Origin: Gloeopeniophorella convolvens | Lineage: Eukaryota > Basidiomycota > Agaricomycetes > Russulales | Assembly (NCBI GenBank): GCA_022496205.1 | Contig: WTXD01000005.1 | Span: 620,001 to 684,000 of the forward strand | Reading direction: 5' to 3' | Length of the DNA: 64,000 nt | In this document: positions 25,181-35,998 of the stretch, piece by piece | Layout: each line of letters starts with the position of its first letter | How positions within the stretch are numbered: position 1 is the first letter of the stretch | Position numbers and translations under genes: made by a program | Notes under the pieces: generated by a model | Told to the model about the DNA's origin: nothing | What the model saw: only the letters and a program-made list of their open reading frames with translations | Databases searched by the model: none

Positions 25181-27960
25181 CAGACCTGACTTGGAATTAC
25201 TTCGCGGTGGTGGTTGCAGCGGCTCACACCTTGTTCCACCTAGAGGAAGCACAACAAAGAGGTGCATTTGGCACGCAAAGCCTGAAAAGACTACTACCCA
25301 ACACCGACAAAAATATCCTCGACGACCTTGAAGCCAGGGTTTACTAATCCATACAGCTGCAAAAATCGACACGATCTGACTTCAACGACATTCTTCCAAG
25401 TTCAACGCGTATATTCAGGGGATGCAGAAAGCGATGGCCTGCGGGCCGGGTGGGACGAAAGGTGGGACACAGCAACGAGGGCCGAGCCTTGGGGGCGGGC
25501 TAGAGTAGTGCGATTTGTTAGTAATGGTAATCTCCCCCACACTTCAATAGGGATCGTACCATGTAGAGCCAGCAAGGGTGCAGTTTGCGCCTATGCTGAC
25601 GCTGGCTCCCCCAATGATCACGGGCGTAAAGGAGGTGCAGCAATCGAGTGTTCCAACATTCGGGAGGGGGGGCAGGATCGGGAGGGTGATGTTAAAGTTG
25701 CAATGGGTCCTGCGCTCGAGAGCGGTTGCGGATGCGCCGCCGACCACGCCGAGAGTGGCGAGGAAAGCGATGAACAGCTTGGAGTTGAACATGGTGATGA
25801 TGAAGAAGCTTGAACAGACGAAAGTGCACTGCGAGCTGGTCAGACAACAGCAGATGAAGCAGCCACTTCATACGTTTTCCAGCGCAGGCTTCGTGTGGAC
25901 TTTGCCCATTATCCCAGTATTGTCGATTCCTAGGTGAGTGACTCTGGGAGGCGGTGTTGACGTCGAAGGACACTGTAGTGCGTGAGTCGAGCGCGCGCTG
26001 AGCTCAGTGGCGGACTCCGCGAGCCCTCTGAGATCGGGCTAGCGGAACCTTATCCCAAGGTGCCGCGCAGATGCTTTGATCGCACCACGGCGAAATACAG
26101 CATGGGCGTAGACCCGCTCGCGTTGTCCAGTTCGAACTCGCAGCGCGCGCTGTACAATGAGTTAATCGGACATCGAATGGAGGACCAATCGCCCGCTATG
26201 GTCACGGAGGAACTGCGAGGACAGAAGGGTGAATTACGGCAGAGCGACGCGCTCCACTCGACGCGCCCCTTAACTCTATACCAGACGAACCTCAGAACTT
26301 TTCTCAGTTCCCTGCGCTCGCATGTGGTCACGGACGACGTGCAAGGAGAGATGAATAAACAGACATTACGAAAATGCACACAGCTCCACGCGAGTCCTTT
26401 GAAGCTAGGCTGCAGGACCCCGCAAGTCTTGATCGATGGGCTCACGCACTGCGTGGATGTACCATCCGATAAGCATCGCATAGGGCATTGGCTGGAACGG
26501 CCTTTCAGAGAAGATCAAATGGATCTGAGCCAAAGCGTCGGCCAAGAAATAATGCTGCGAGCCCGAGCTTGCGCTTGCTGTAGCCCATATGCTCCCCCAA
26601 TTCTCCCTCTCCCCGACCACACAAGCCGGACTGTGCGGCCCTCCTTGGCAGGTTCGTTCTTCACCAAACGGCGAATGTTGCAGCGTCTCCTCTGCATGTG
26701 CACCAGAAACAAGCAGGCATTCACAACGACGTGGGTGATGTGCAATTGCAAGTTGCCCCCGAAGTCGAAGAAGTCGTGACTGTCAGCTCACACACCCACC
26801 TCTTCGACGCTCGATTGACGTACCGGTCAGCACCTACGAAGCAGCGACCAGGGCAGCAGTTCGTGTCGCCGCCTCCGTATAGGAGAACAGCAAGACGGCA
26901 TCAATACGAGACGGCCTGGGGGTCGCCTCGTGCCATATCAGGGCATACGTCTATGTATTAGGTGCAGCTCATCGTGCAGCTGTAAGTGAAACATATATGG
27001 GGGTTTCGTGAAGACAGAGGCATGGATAGTTGCAAAGCAGGGAAATGAGGGATTCCGCCGTTCATCGATCATCAGCCAGGCTTCGCAAGGCTGGCGCCCC
27101 ACGTCGTGGCTCGAGGCGCTGGGGGTGGTGAAAGTAGGAGCCTGCACAACGACAGCGGGGGACCCTACGCACACTCTCCGAACCTAGAATGGCCCGTCTT
27201 TCCCAGTCCCAGTCACGCAGTGCAGCGTCATTACAGATGGCTCCGCTGCCGATGTTGGCCGCTGTGGAACTCGGTGGCTACCATCGAAGCTTCCGGGGGA
27301 GTGCGCCCCGCTGCCGTGGCTCCATAGTGCACGGCTAGCGCAGAAGTAGTAGACCCTTCATTGGGCCGCGCCCAACAGGATAGAGAGGCACCCTCAGCAC
27401 GGGGTGTGTAGCAGGACGACCACGGCCATTTGTCACGATGTCGGCTTGATCAGATGCTGCAAGAAATGGGGTACGCAAAGCGACATCAAACGACGCTCCA
27501 CTCGAACACTCGAACGCCTGCGAATGCACGAAAGTTCAACAGCACGGCGCACCCGCGAACCTGCCAATTGAGCAGCAAGGGAAGTCGAGGGGACATATGC
27601 GTCGATGCTTACCTAAACACCGGCCGCCTGCACGGAAGGCGGCGGTCCTTCTGCGCTATCCTTACGATTGCTGCGAACCAATGAGTGCAGGACACCACGC
27701 CCGGCCACGCACACGCACGAGGAACGTGTCTTGCACCACCATCGTCAGCAATATCGGCCGCGCAGACTGGCTGCGTATGCACAGGCGCTAAAGCTCAGCG
27801 GCGTCCCGCTCGCTGGCGCCCAGCCACCGTTGCAAATAATCCAGGATCGTATACGATAGAAGATGTGCCGAACCGCCGGAGTAGTTAAGCATGCACACCT
27901 GATCAGAACGGCCCGTCAAATGCTAGCGTGTGTGACAGCATGCGAGACGTCGGATCGGAA
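25080..27960. repeat. Segmental repeat copy C
   Basis: Ordered blocks shared with A, B and D: hydrophobin trailer (25240-25345), gene (25415-25792), and flank landmarks at about 26040, 26395, 27500 and 27835. It stops at about 27960, just after the block ending cgagacgtcggatcg. It therefore lacks the last ~0.8 kb present in A, B and D. The RhoGEF pseudogene begins 170 nt later. A 265-codon open frame at 25982-26779 is confined to this copy and is not conserved. Confidence 0.8.
25415..25792 (-). CDS. Hydrophobin-like secreted 8-Cys protein, copy C
   Basis: Two exons, 25792-25560 and 25499-25415, with a 60-nt intron; 105 aa. Signal peptide MFNSKLFIAFLATLGVVGG. Cysteines at 31, 51, 52, 71, 78, 87, 88 and 103 in hydrophobin order. 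The C1-C2 loop is expanded to 19 residues (Leu/Pro-rich), and C7-C8 contains PPFVPPGP. The coding region is intact. The promoter is not: the TATA position reads TATGAAGTGG, and the CRE-like site reads TGACGTCG (25958-25965). This copy may therefore be weakly expressed or regulated differently. Confidence 0.8.
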
Positions 27961-28128
27961 GTGGATAAAAATATGAAGGTGGCTGATGCGGGCGGGTCGG
28001 AAGGGACACGATTAATTGATTGGTTGCAGTGAGTGGGAGCGGGTGTCGGCAGGTATCGGCGCGGCCGGTGCGGGGCGGGTCGCGGCAGCCGCGTGAAATA
28101 ATTGGCGTTGGCTACAGCGGAGAGTGTC

Positions 28129-30007
28129 ATGAGCGCCCTCCGACGACCCCCCGCCAGACGCACCCCGAAATTCGCCCTCCCACCAGACTCGGCGGCACCA
28201 GCACCAGCACCAGCACAACGGCCTCCGCCCTACCCCCGTCGACGTTGCCGCTTCCAACTAGCGCCCGACGGGCCAAGGTGCGCTGCCCCCTCCCTCTCCC
28301 TCTCACCGCACGCCCTCATGTACACGTACCACCCAGACCTCCATGCCCTCCCCAGTACCAGCCCCTCCGCCCGTGCCGGGTGCTCCAACCCCCTCGTAGA
28401 CCTCATAGACACCGAAACAGTATACGTAGACCAGCTCACAGGTATCGTACCACGTACGTTGCCACCCCTCCTCCTACCCGCGCTAATTTCACCCCGTCGC
28501 CCAACAGAAAGTCGCTGCCGCATGGTCCCGCACGAACCTCCCGCCCGACGGCCTCGACCTCATGTTCCACAGCCTCGAGCGCGTGTACAAGGCAGACCGC
28601 TCTCTCCTTGCGGTTCGTACTGTCTCCCTCGCCACATGCGCGCGCCGCTGACGCCCGTCCCAGTGCCTCAAAGAAATCGGGACAAATCCATCCCCGTCCA
28701 AGGCCCTGGGCGGTCTCTTCATGCGGTGGCTTCGTGCGATGGGTGCGCGCGCCTCGCGCCATGACATCAACCCCGACACCGACACCGACATGCCGCACAG
28801 ATCCGAGGGCTCGAGGCGCCCTATACCTCATACTGCGAGCGATACTGCACCAGCTTTGACCTCTGGGAGCCCATGCGCAACAACCCCTGCCTCCCCGGCG
28901 TCCTCGCCGCCTTCTCCGCGTCCCTCCCGCCCCCCGGTGCGTCGTCCCCCCGCCCCCGACCTGCCCGTCTGGACCCTCGACGAGCTCTTCCTCCTCCCCA
29001 AGACCGGGCTCAAGTATTTCAAAAAGCTCTACGGTCGGCTGCTCAAAGCACACAGCCCGGCCGAGCGACTACGAGCTCCTCTCGGGTGCCGCAGAGAAGC
29101 TCGACAAACTCCTCGGGACGCTTGACGGGCGCTCCAATGTCAAAGCTGGCGCTGGCACACCCGCGCCCGCGGTGCTCGAGACGGAGGATGAGGTCGTCGT
29201 GGACTTTCGCAGCCCGGCCGGCCTGTCCAAGGTCCGCACCCTGCCTGCCGTCGACACAGTCACCAGCAGCAAGACGAGCTCGGCACGAGGCTCGAGTCTC
29301 CAGCGCGTAAGTCCGGGCGCGTCATGCCTCGGCCGGCGTGGCTGATCACGTACACCTTTGCAGCGCGCGGTCGTCGAACGATACCAGCCTGTCGTCAATA
29401 GACCCTCGGCCGGCGGAGAACCTACAAATTCCCCTCCTTGAGCTCGAGGGCTGCATCTCTGGAGAACGATGCTTGGATATCTTCACCATGAAGCCGCGGG
29501 TAAGCGAGTGACGCGCTCGCGCTTTGTCGTCCCGCCATCTGACTCTTGTCACAGCAAGTACGCCTTCAGTTCCTAACCCCCACACTGCCCTATGCTAGAA
29601 CGGTGCGAATCGGTGTCGATGCGGATATCCGCTTTGTCCCTCAGTCGACGGGTGTCGAGGCCAACCACCTTGGCTGTCGGATTTTTATCCTTTCTGACCT
29701 CTTTCTTGTGTCCGAGCGGATGGCGCCCGGAGAGAGGAGCACTGACAGCCCCGCGGCGGACATGTGGCTACTTTATCCTCCCTTTACAGAGAAGCATTTG
29801 AAGCTGGCCAAGACGGAAGGCGACGGTAGGGTTGTTTGGCTAATGCTTCTCGATCGTTGTCGACTGACGTGCCGAATGCGCAGATCGTGCTCTTGATGCG
29901 ATCATCATACGGAGGGAGAAGCTCACATTGGTCTTTGCATCTGTGCCTTTGCGCGACAAGGTCCTCTTTGAGCTCGGCGAATGTGTCGGCTTGGCGAGTG
30001 CAGGCTC
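28129..30007 (+). pseudogene. RhoGEF (DH-PH) protein gene, frameshifted
   Basis: It starts with ATG at 28129 and a Pro/Arg-rich leader. A Dbl-homology-like core follows: NPLVDLIDTETVYVDQLTGI, then after an intron KVAAAWSRTNLPPDGLDLMF, LERVYKADRSLLA, CLKEIGTNPSPSKALGG and LEAPYTSYCERYC. Next come VWTLDELFLLPKTGLKYFKK and DYELLSGAAEKLDKLLGTLD. A PH-like part follows (VRIGVDADIRFVPQSTGVEA, LSDLFLVSERMAPGER, DMWLLYPPFTEKHL, then IIIRREKLTLVFASV). Two frame changes break it: one in a C run near 28930, and one near 29065 between SPAE and DYELL. Otherwise exons and GT-AG introns are well preserved, so inactivation is recent or the C-run change is a sequencing error. Confidence 0.7.
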
Positions 30008-30600
30008 TGCGACGTGGCGCGCAGACACCGGCGTGCATGTCGCGCTCGAGCTCTCACGCTGGATGTTCGTGCTCTTGTCGTTCGTGTTCTTTGGCTTCTT
30101 CGGGTTTGCGGAAGGGGGACGCGCGGGGTATCGCTCCGTTTACCGATGGCTTATCCGGCGCGTGTGAAGTCTCCGCACCCCTGATACGTGCGTCTGCACA
30201 ACCATGTATATTCGGTGTACCGCGCTTACTTTCACCGCAGGTCTGTGGCGTCGCCTGCGCGAATATCGAACAGGGGTAGGGGCAGTGCGGCTGTGGGCAG
30301 GCTCGTTGACCCGCCGACGTCCGACACGCAGCGAGCCGAGCCCGTCCTGCCTGTCGCGCATGCCGTCTCTTCCTATAGTCTCCGTTGACACGTCGCTGTC
30401 GGATTTCAGCGCACGCTTCTCGAGAGCGACAGATGCTCTGCGCGCGCTTCGCAGTCTCGCGTCTGCGTCTGCAACTGCCTCTGCGGCATCGGGGGCAGAG
30501 GCAGCGCAGACGTTGGGGGCACGGCCTTTACCGGCCCCGGCTCCGGCTGTCGTACGTCGCGAGCGCCAAACTACGATGCTCATCGCGATTCCTGGACGAG
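30008..30600 (+). pseudogene. STE3 receptor TM7/tail fused to the RhoGEF 3' end
   Basis: The frame runs on from the PH region (ELGECVGLASAG) directly into ATWRADTGVHVALELSRW and a TM7-like run (MFVLLSFVFFGFFGFAE), ending GYRSVYRWLIRRV before TGA. The same TM7-tail string occurs in the receptor pseudogene at 24.5-24.7 kb (TWRA/AAWRA, LTLFVLSSFAFF). An intron-like stretch ends ttcaccgcag at 30240. The tail exon follows (VASPARISN, DTSLSDFSARFSRATDALRA, an Ala/Ser-rich run, VVRRERQT). A 2-nt difference near 30350 shifts the tail frame relative to the 24.8-kb copy. The in-frame fusion point is near 30005. Confidence 0.65.
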
Positions 30601-30799
30601 ACGGCTTACAAAGATTCTCGCGCGCCCCGCTGGCGTACCCCGTGCCACTGTCCCGCATAGCCACTTCTGTGCCACCACTGGGATACCTACCCTTCGGACG
30701 CACTTTTTGGTCCCCCGTGATTCCTCTATCTACTCAGATGAATAGAGTTCATATCAGTAGAAATGGCATCTGCATAGTAACAGTGGACCTGTATCGGAT

Positions 30800-33700
30800 G
30801 CAACATATCATAGCTCGTGACCACACTTCAATTTCCCTGTCGAGTCTGATATTCTCCAGCCCACTGCTATGCTCGCTGAAATAATGGCAAGCGATCCAGC
30901 AGAACTGTCCTATACAAATGTTAAGTATCTGGCGGGAGACAACGGCCCGACCTTCTTTGCTCGCGAAGACCAGCCTCGCCGCTGCTACCCCTCATAGAAC
31001 CGACTTAAAATCACTTCGTAGTGGTTGCAGCGACTCACACCTTACTCCACCTGGGGGAAGCACAACAAAGGGGTACATTTGGCACGCAAGGCCTGAAAAA
31101 ACTACTACCAACACCGCATACACCTCCTCGACGACCTTGAAGCCAGGGTTTACCAATCCAAAAAACTGCAAAAACTGACAACATTCAACTTCAACGACAT
31201 TCTTCCAGGTTTGACGCGTATATTCAGACACTGAGGCAGAGAGCCGCCCCGAAGAATGAGATACAACATTCAGGACCGACCGTCCCTGGCGGGGGAGGGC
31301 TAGAGTAGTGCGATTCGTTAGCAATGATGATCTCCACCCCACACTCAACGGGGATCATACCATGTAGAACCGGTAGCATCGGTGCAGCCTTGGCCTATGC
31401 TGACGCCGACTCCTAAAATGGTTATGGGCGTAAAGGATGTGCAGCATTCTTCCGTTCCAACACTCGGGAGGGTGATTCCCGGAATCGTGAGGCCAAAGTT
31501 GCACTGAATAGCCTGCGTTCGAGAGCGGTTGCGGACGCGCCGCCGACCGCGCCGAGAGTGGCGAGGGAAGCGATGAGCAGCTTGGAGTTGAACATGATGA
31601 AGAAGCTTGAACAGACGAAGGTGCGCCGCGAGCTGGTCGGACAACAGCAGATGAAACAGCCCTTTTATACGTCTTTCAGCGCAAGCATCATGTGGACTCT
31701 GCCCATTATCCCAGTAGTGTTGTTTCCTGAGTGAGTGCCTCTGGAAGGGAGTATTGACGTCAAGGGACACTGTAGTGCGTGAGTCCCTTGCATAAGCTCA
31801 GCGCTCAGTGGCGGACTCCGCGAACCCTCTGAGATCGGGCTAGCGGAACCTTATCCCAGGGTGCCGTGCAGATGCTTTGATCGCACCACGGAAATGCAGC
31901 GATGGGCATAGATACGCTCGTGTTGTCTAGTTCGAGCCCGCAGCGCGCGCTGTACAATGAGTCAACTGGACATCGGCTCGGGGGGCGCAGCGTCAAATGG
32001 AGGACCAATCGCCCGCTATGGTCACGGAGGAGCTCGAGCGCGAGAAGGTAGCATTGCGGCAGAGAGACATATGTAGCTCCACCCGACGCGCCCCTCAACT
32101 CTATATCGGACGAACCTCAGAGCTTTTCTGAGTGCCCTGCGCTTGTATATGGTCACGGACAATGTGCAACGAGAGATTTAAAGGAACAGACATTGCCAAA
32201 ATGCACGGAGCTCCACGCGCGTTCCTTGAAGCTGGGCTGCAGGACCCCGCAAGTCCTGATCGATGGGCTCACTCACTGCGTGCGTGAACCTGCTGATATG
32301 CGTCGCATGGGGTATAGGCTGGAACGGCCTTTCAGAGAAGATCCAATGGATCTGAGCCAGAGCGCCGGCCAAGAAGGAATGCTGCGCGCCCGAGCTTGTG
32401 CTGCTGTAGCCCACATACTCCCCCAACCCCCCCTGCCCCCGACCGCACAAGCCGGACTGCGTCGCCCTCCTTGAAAGGCATGTTCTTCGTCAAACGGCGA
32501 ACGTTGCAGGTGTGTCCTCTGCGTGGGCACCGACAAACAGCAGGCATCCACCGCGACGCAGGCGATGCGCAATTGCAAGTGGCCTTCCTCCGGAGCCCAA
32601 CTAGGTGAAGCAGAAGTCGAAGAAGTGACCGTCAGCTCGTACATCCACCTCCCCGACACTCAATCGACGTACCGGTCAGCACCTGCGAAGAGGCTAGAGA
32701 GGCAGCTCGTGTCTCTGCCTCCGTAGAAGAGAACAACGAGACGGCATCATTACGAGGCAGGGTCTCCCCGCGCGACATCAGGACATGTGTCTACTGTGTT
32801 GGGTGTCGTTCCTCGTGCAGTCGTAAAAGTCTTGCGGGCCATGAATACGGAAGCGTGAATGATTGCAAAGTGGGGCGATGAGGGGCTCCGCCGTTCGAAC
32901 GCTCATCAGCCAGGCTTCGCAAGGCTGAGGCCTGAGGACCCACGTCGTTGGTCGAAGCGCTGGGGGCGGTGAAAGTAGGAGCCGGCCCAACAACAGCGGG
33001 GGACTCTACGCACATTCTCCGAACCTAGAATGACCCTCTTGCCCAGTTCCATCCACGCAGTGCAGTGTTGTTGCAGATGGAGATGCATTGAGCACCGGGC
33101 CCCGCTGCCGATGTTGGCCGCTGCGGAACTCGGTGGCTACTATCGAAGCTTCCGGGAGAACGTGCCCCACCGCCATGGCTCCATAGTCCACGACCAGTAC
33201 AGAGGCCGACCCTTTTCACGGGGCCGCGCCCAACTAGACAGAGAGCCTCCCTAAGCGCCGGGTGCGTAGCTCGCTGTGGCAGGGCGGCTACGGCCATTTG
33301 TCACGATGTAGCTCAGAGGCGGCGAGAAACGGGGTGCGCAAAGCGACATCAAACGACGCTCCACTCGGACACCTGGGCGCCCGCGAACGCACGAGAATTC
33401 AACAGCACGCCGTACGTGCAAGCCTGCCAATCAAGACGGGCGGGTACCAGCAAAGGAATTCGAGTGGACATATGCGTCGATGTTTACCTCAATGCAGGTT
33501 GCTTGTGGAGACCGGTCCTTCTGTGCCATCATCATAATTACTGCGAGCCAATGAGTGCAGGGCACCACGCACGCACACACACCCACACGTACGAGGGACA
33601 TGTCTTGTACCACCACCGTCGGCAATATCGGCCACCGTGCCGCGCGGACTGGTTGCGTGCGCAGGCGCTAAGCGCTAAGCGCTAAAGCCCAGCCACCGTT

Positions 33701-34204
33701 GCAAATACCCCAGGATCGTATGCGATAGACTCTGAGCCGAGCCGCTGGAGTAGTTAAGCATGTACACCTGATCCAAACGGCCTGCCCAGTACTGGCACGT
33801 GTGACAAACCGCGATACGTCGGATCGCAGGTGGACGAAAATATCTGGAAGCTCCTGGTTTCGCACGCATGTCAATAACGCCTAACGCGCGCGAGGTGGGG
33901 GTGGGGAGCACGGTCCACTAGATAACGAGGGTGTGGAATGCACTGGACGTCTCGCCGAGACACGGCGGCTGGGGAGTTTCGCACAGGTACCAGCCGCCAA
34001 CGCGAGAGCCCTGCGGCGCGCACTCCAAGCAAAAGTAAAAGATGGTGATACATTGATGCCACAAGTAAAGAGCGACAGCCCCCAGCAACTGAGAAATAAA
34101 TAACCCCCTCCTCACGGCGGGGAGGTGGTACAAGACACTGAAAGAAAATCCCAGTACATCAGCTTCTCACGAAGCGTCAGCGAGCAGCATGTATGCGCAC
34201 CTAT
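30800..34204. repeat. Segmental repeat copy D
   Basis: Same ordered blocks as A and B: trailer (31060-31155), hydrophobin (31224-31595), and flank landmarks at about 31840, 32225, 33355, 33705 and 34050. The end block is at 34195 (tatgcgcacctatgacac). It runs into the stop codon of the intact membrane-protein gene at 34201-34203. A triple gcgctaa repeat lies at 33663-33684. D probably occupies the ancestral position next to that gene. Confidence 0.8.
31224..31595 (-). pseudogene. Hydrophobin-like gene, copy D (frameshifted)
   Basis: Exons by comparison: 31595-31361 and 31299-31224. The signal peptide (MFNSKLLIASLATLGAVGG) is intact. Between ERR and the first cysteine there are eight bases where copy C has six, so the frame is lost and a stop is reached at about 31430. 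Beyond the shift everything is preserved in the other frame: the first cysteine in CNFGLTIPG, ECC, GQGC, the intron, and exon 2 with C, CC, C. Total exon length is 311 nt, not a multiple of three. TATAAAAGG (about 31662-31669) and TGACGTCA (31755-31762) are still perfect. A sequencing error cannot be excluded. Confidence 0.7.
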
Positions 34205-35162
34205 GACACGACTTCCACCCGGAAGAGGCCCTGCCACACCTCCACAGCGCATGCATCGTCCCCGTCCGCGCACGCAACCTCGAACATCTGCAACGTGCCA
34301 GGCGGCGGGCACGCGAATTCGTGCGAGCGCAACAACTCGCCGGGGCGCACGTCGAAGCTCGAGACGTGCGCCTCGCGCTGCGGGCGCGCGTCCCACGGCA
34401 CACCGTGCGCGCTCATGTCCGGCGCGGTCGGCGCGAGCACCCACACCTCGACGCGTGGCGAGCGCCCTGCCGCCTCGAGCCGTCGGGTAAGACTAATGCC
34501 CGACGTCACCGTGCAGTGCGTGCCCTCTTTCGTCTCGGGCATGCGGATCTGCACCAGGAGCGACAGCTGCGTGGCGGGCAGTCAGCGGGGTCCAGTAGCA
34601 TGGGAGAAGGCAACGATGCGCACGTAGTTGTCGACGAGCAACGCGGGCCCGCTAGATGCGAGGCGCCCGGGGCCGAGAGGGATCGGGGGGTCGCCCGTGC
34701 GTGTCCGCCTTGTGAACACCCTGTCTGGCTCCGCACGACTGATGGACGCAAATGTGTAGCGGATGGCAGCGCCGTCTGGGAGCGATGGCCGGTGGCCGGC
34801 GCGGTAAATCCCCTCGGCGGCCTTGATGACACGCACAGACTGCGAATTGCCGCGTGTCCACGAGTTGGGAATAGGGTATATCGTGCCGGTGATGAGGTAG
34901 AAGAGGGTAAGGAGGGACGCCGTCCCGCCAAAGAAGAGGAGCCAGAGGGGTAGACGCCGGTGACAATCTGATAGGATCAGATAATACGAGGGGGGAGCGT
35001 CAGGTCGGCGAGCAGAGGAACAAGGAGGGATGACATACGGATTTCTTCACGGACGACGGTGAGCCTGTGGAGGCTAGAGTCGATATCAGTATCCGAGCGG
35101 GAGCGGCGCGGAGGGGAGACAGAAAGGGAATTGGAGGCGGAATGTCTGCCTGGCGGGGGCAT
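34201..35162 (-). CDS. Single-TM membrane protein of unknown function
   Basis: Three exons, 35162-35039, 34967-34624 and 34566-34201, give 277 aa. A basic, Ser-rich N-terminal segment (about residues 1-45) leads to one strong TM segment (LWLLFFGGTASLLTLFYLIT). A soluble domain of about 200 residues follows, with NSWTRGNSQSVRVIKAAEG, DNYLSLLVQIRMPETKE, a Cys pair in the HCTVTSG to FACPPPG region, and the C-terminal VEVWQGLFRVEVVS. The predicted topology is a type II anchor with a beta-rich outer or lumenal domain. I do not recognise the family. Splice junctions are clean (71- and 57-nt introns). Its last ~30 nt are repeated at the end of repeat copy B, so this gene marks the edge of the duplicated segment. 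Confidence 0.75.
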
Positions 35163-35998
35163 GTTGGTGGGCGGAGCGGAGCAAGGAGAGTGTCGTGTGC
35201 AAGAGTGGAAAGGCTCGGACAGGATTACACAGCAGGCGCACGGCATAGCATGACCGTAACGTTGTCCTGCCGGACGCTCCCGGGCGTCGTCCGCGGCGTG
35301 ATCCAAACATGTGCATGAGCCGATGGGGCTACTTTATTGTCCATCCCCGGCCGCACCAACGAGGTGCTGCCAGGTGCTGCCCCGCCGAACCTCGGCAACC
35401 ACCAGTCCGCGCGGTCTACAACAGTCTACAACGCAGGAACCAGATGGGTTGCCGTTCTGCCGTGACGCCCTGGGAAATTGGCTGCAAGCAACTCGGAGGT
35501 CAGAGGACTGCGGATAGATGTAAACGATGTTCTGATGTGGCCGGTCTTGACGACGACGAGATCGATGCCGACGTCGGTGCGGTCTCATGATGGTCTCGTC
35601 CTGGCCAGCTTTGGCCTGGCATCTTCGTGCGCTCATGCGGCTTGTTTCGCTCCCGCGCGGCCTGCCCTGGCCTGCCGTAAACCCAAACTGGTCGTTTCCT
35701 ACTCTCGAATCTCTCACGTCGCAGATCTAGACGTCTGTCTTTTGACATTTCGTCTCAACCCGTGTGCGCCCCTTGCGTCTGCCGTGCTCACCAGGGTTCT
35801 TTGCGTCCTCCAGATGCCCACGAGAAGGTACTTTCATCATGATAGGGCATCGTTTTGGAATGACTGTTCATCGATTATACACCAGATGGATTGGAATCCC
35901 AGTGCGCGACGTGTTGGTGGAATTTTATATAACGTACAGTACTACAGCTTCATGAGAGCTAAATATGATACAGCTTTGTAGTTCAAGTGTGTCATGAC
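35163..35998. other. Intergenic, no supported gene
   Basis: It contains the promoter of the membrane-protein gene and the 3' flank of the Ish1 gene. A 167-codon frame (35478-35981, +) has no recognisable domain and no paralogue in the window. It is left uncalled. Confidence 0.45.

Noticed and set aside
25982..26779. 265-codon plus-strand frame in the flank of copy C
   Set aside because: The equivalent sequences in copies A, B and D are broken into different frames, so there is no coding conservation.
35478..35981. 167-codon frame between the membrane-protein and Ish1 genes
   Set aside because: No domain, no signal peptide, no paralogue, and composition typical of random GC-rich sequence.
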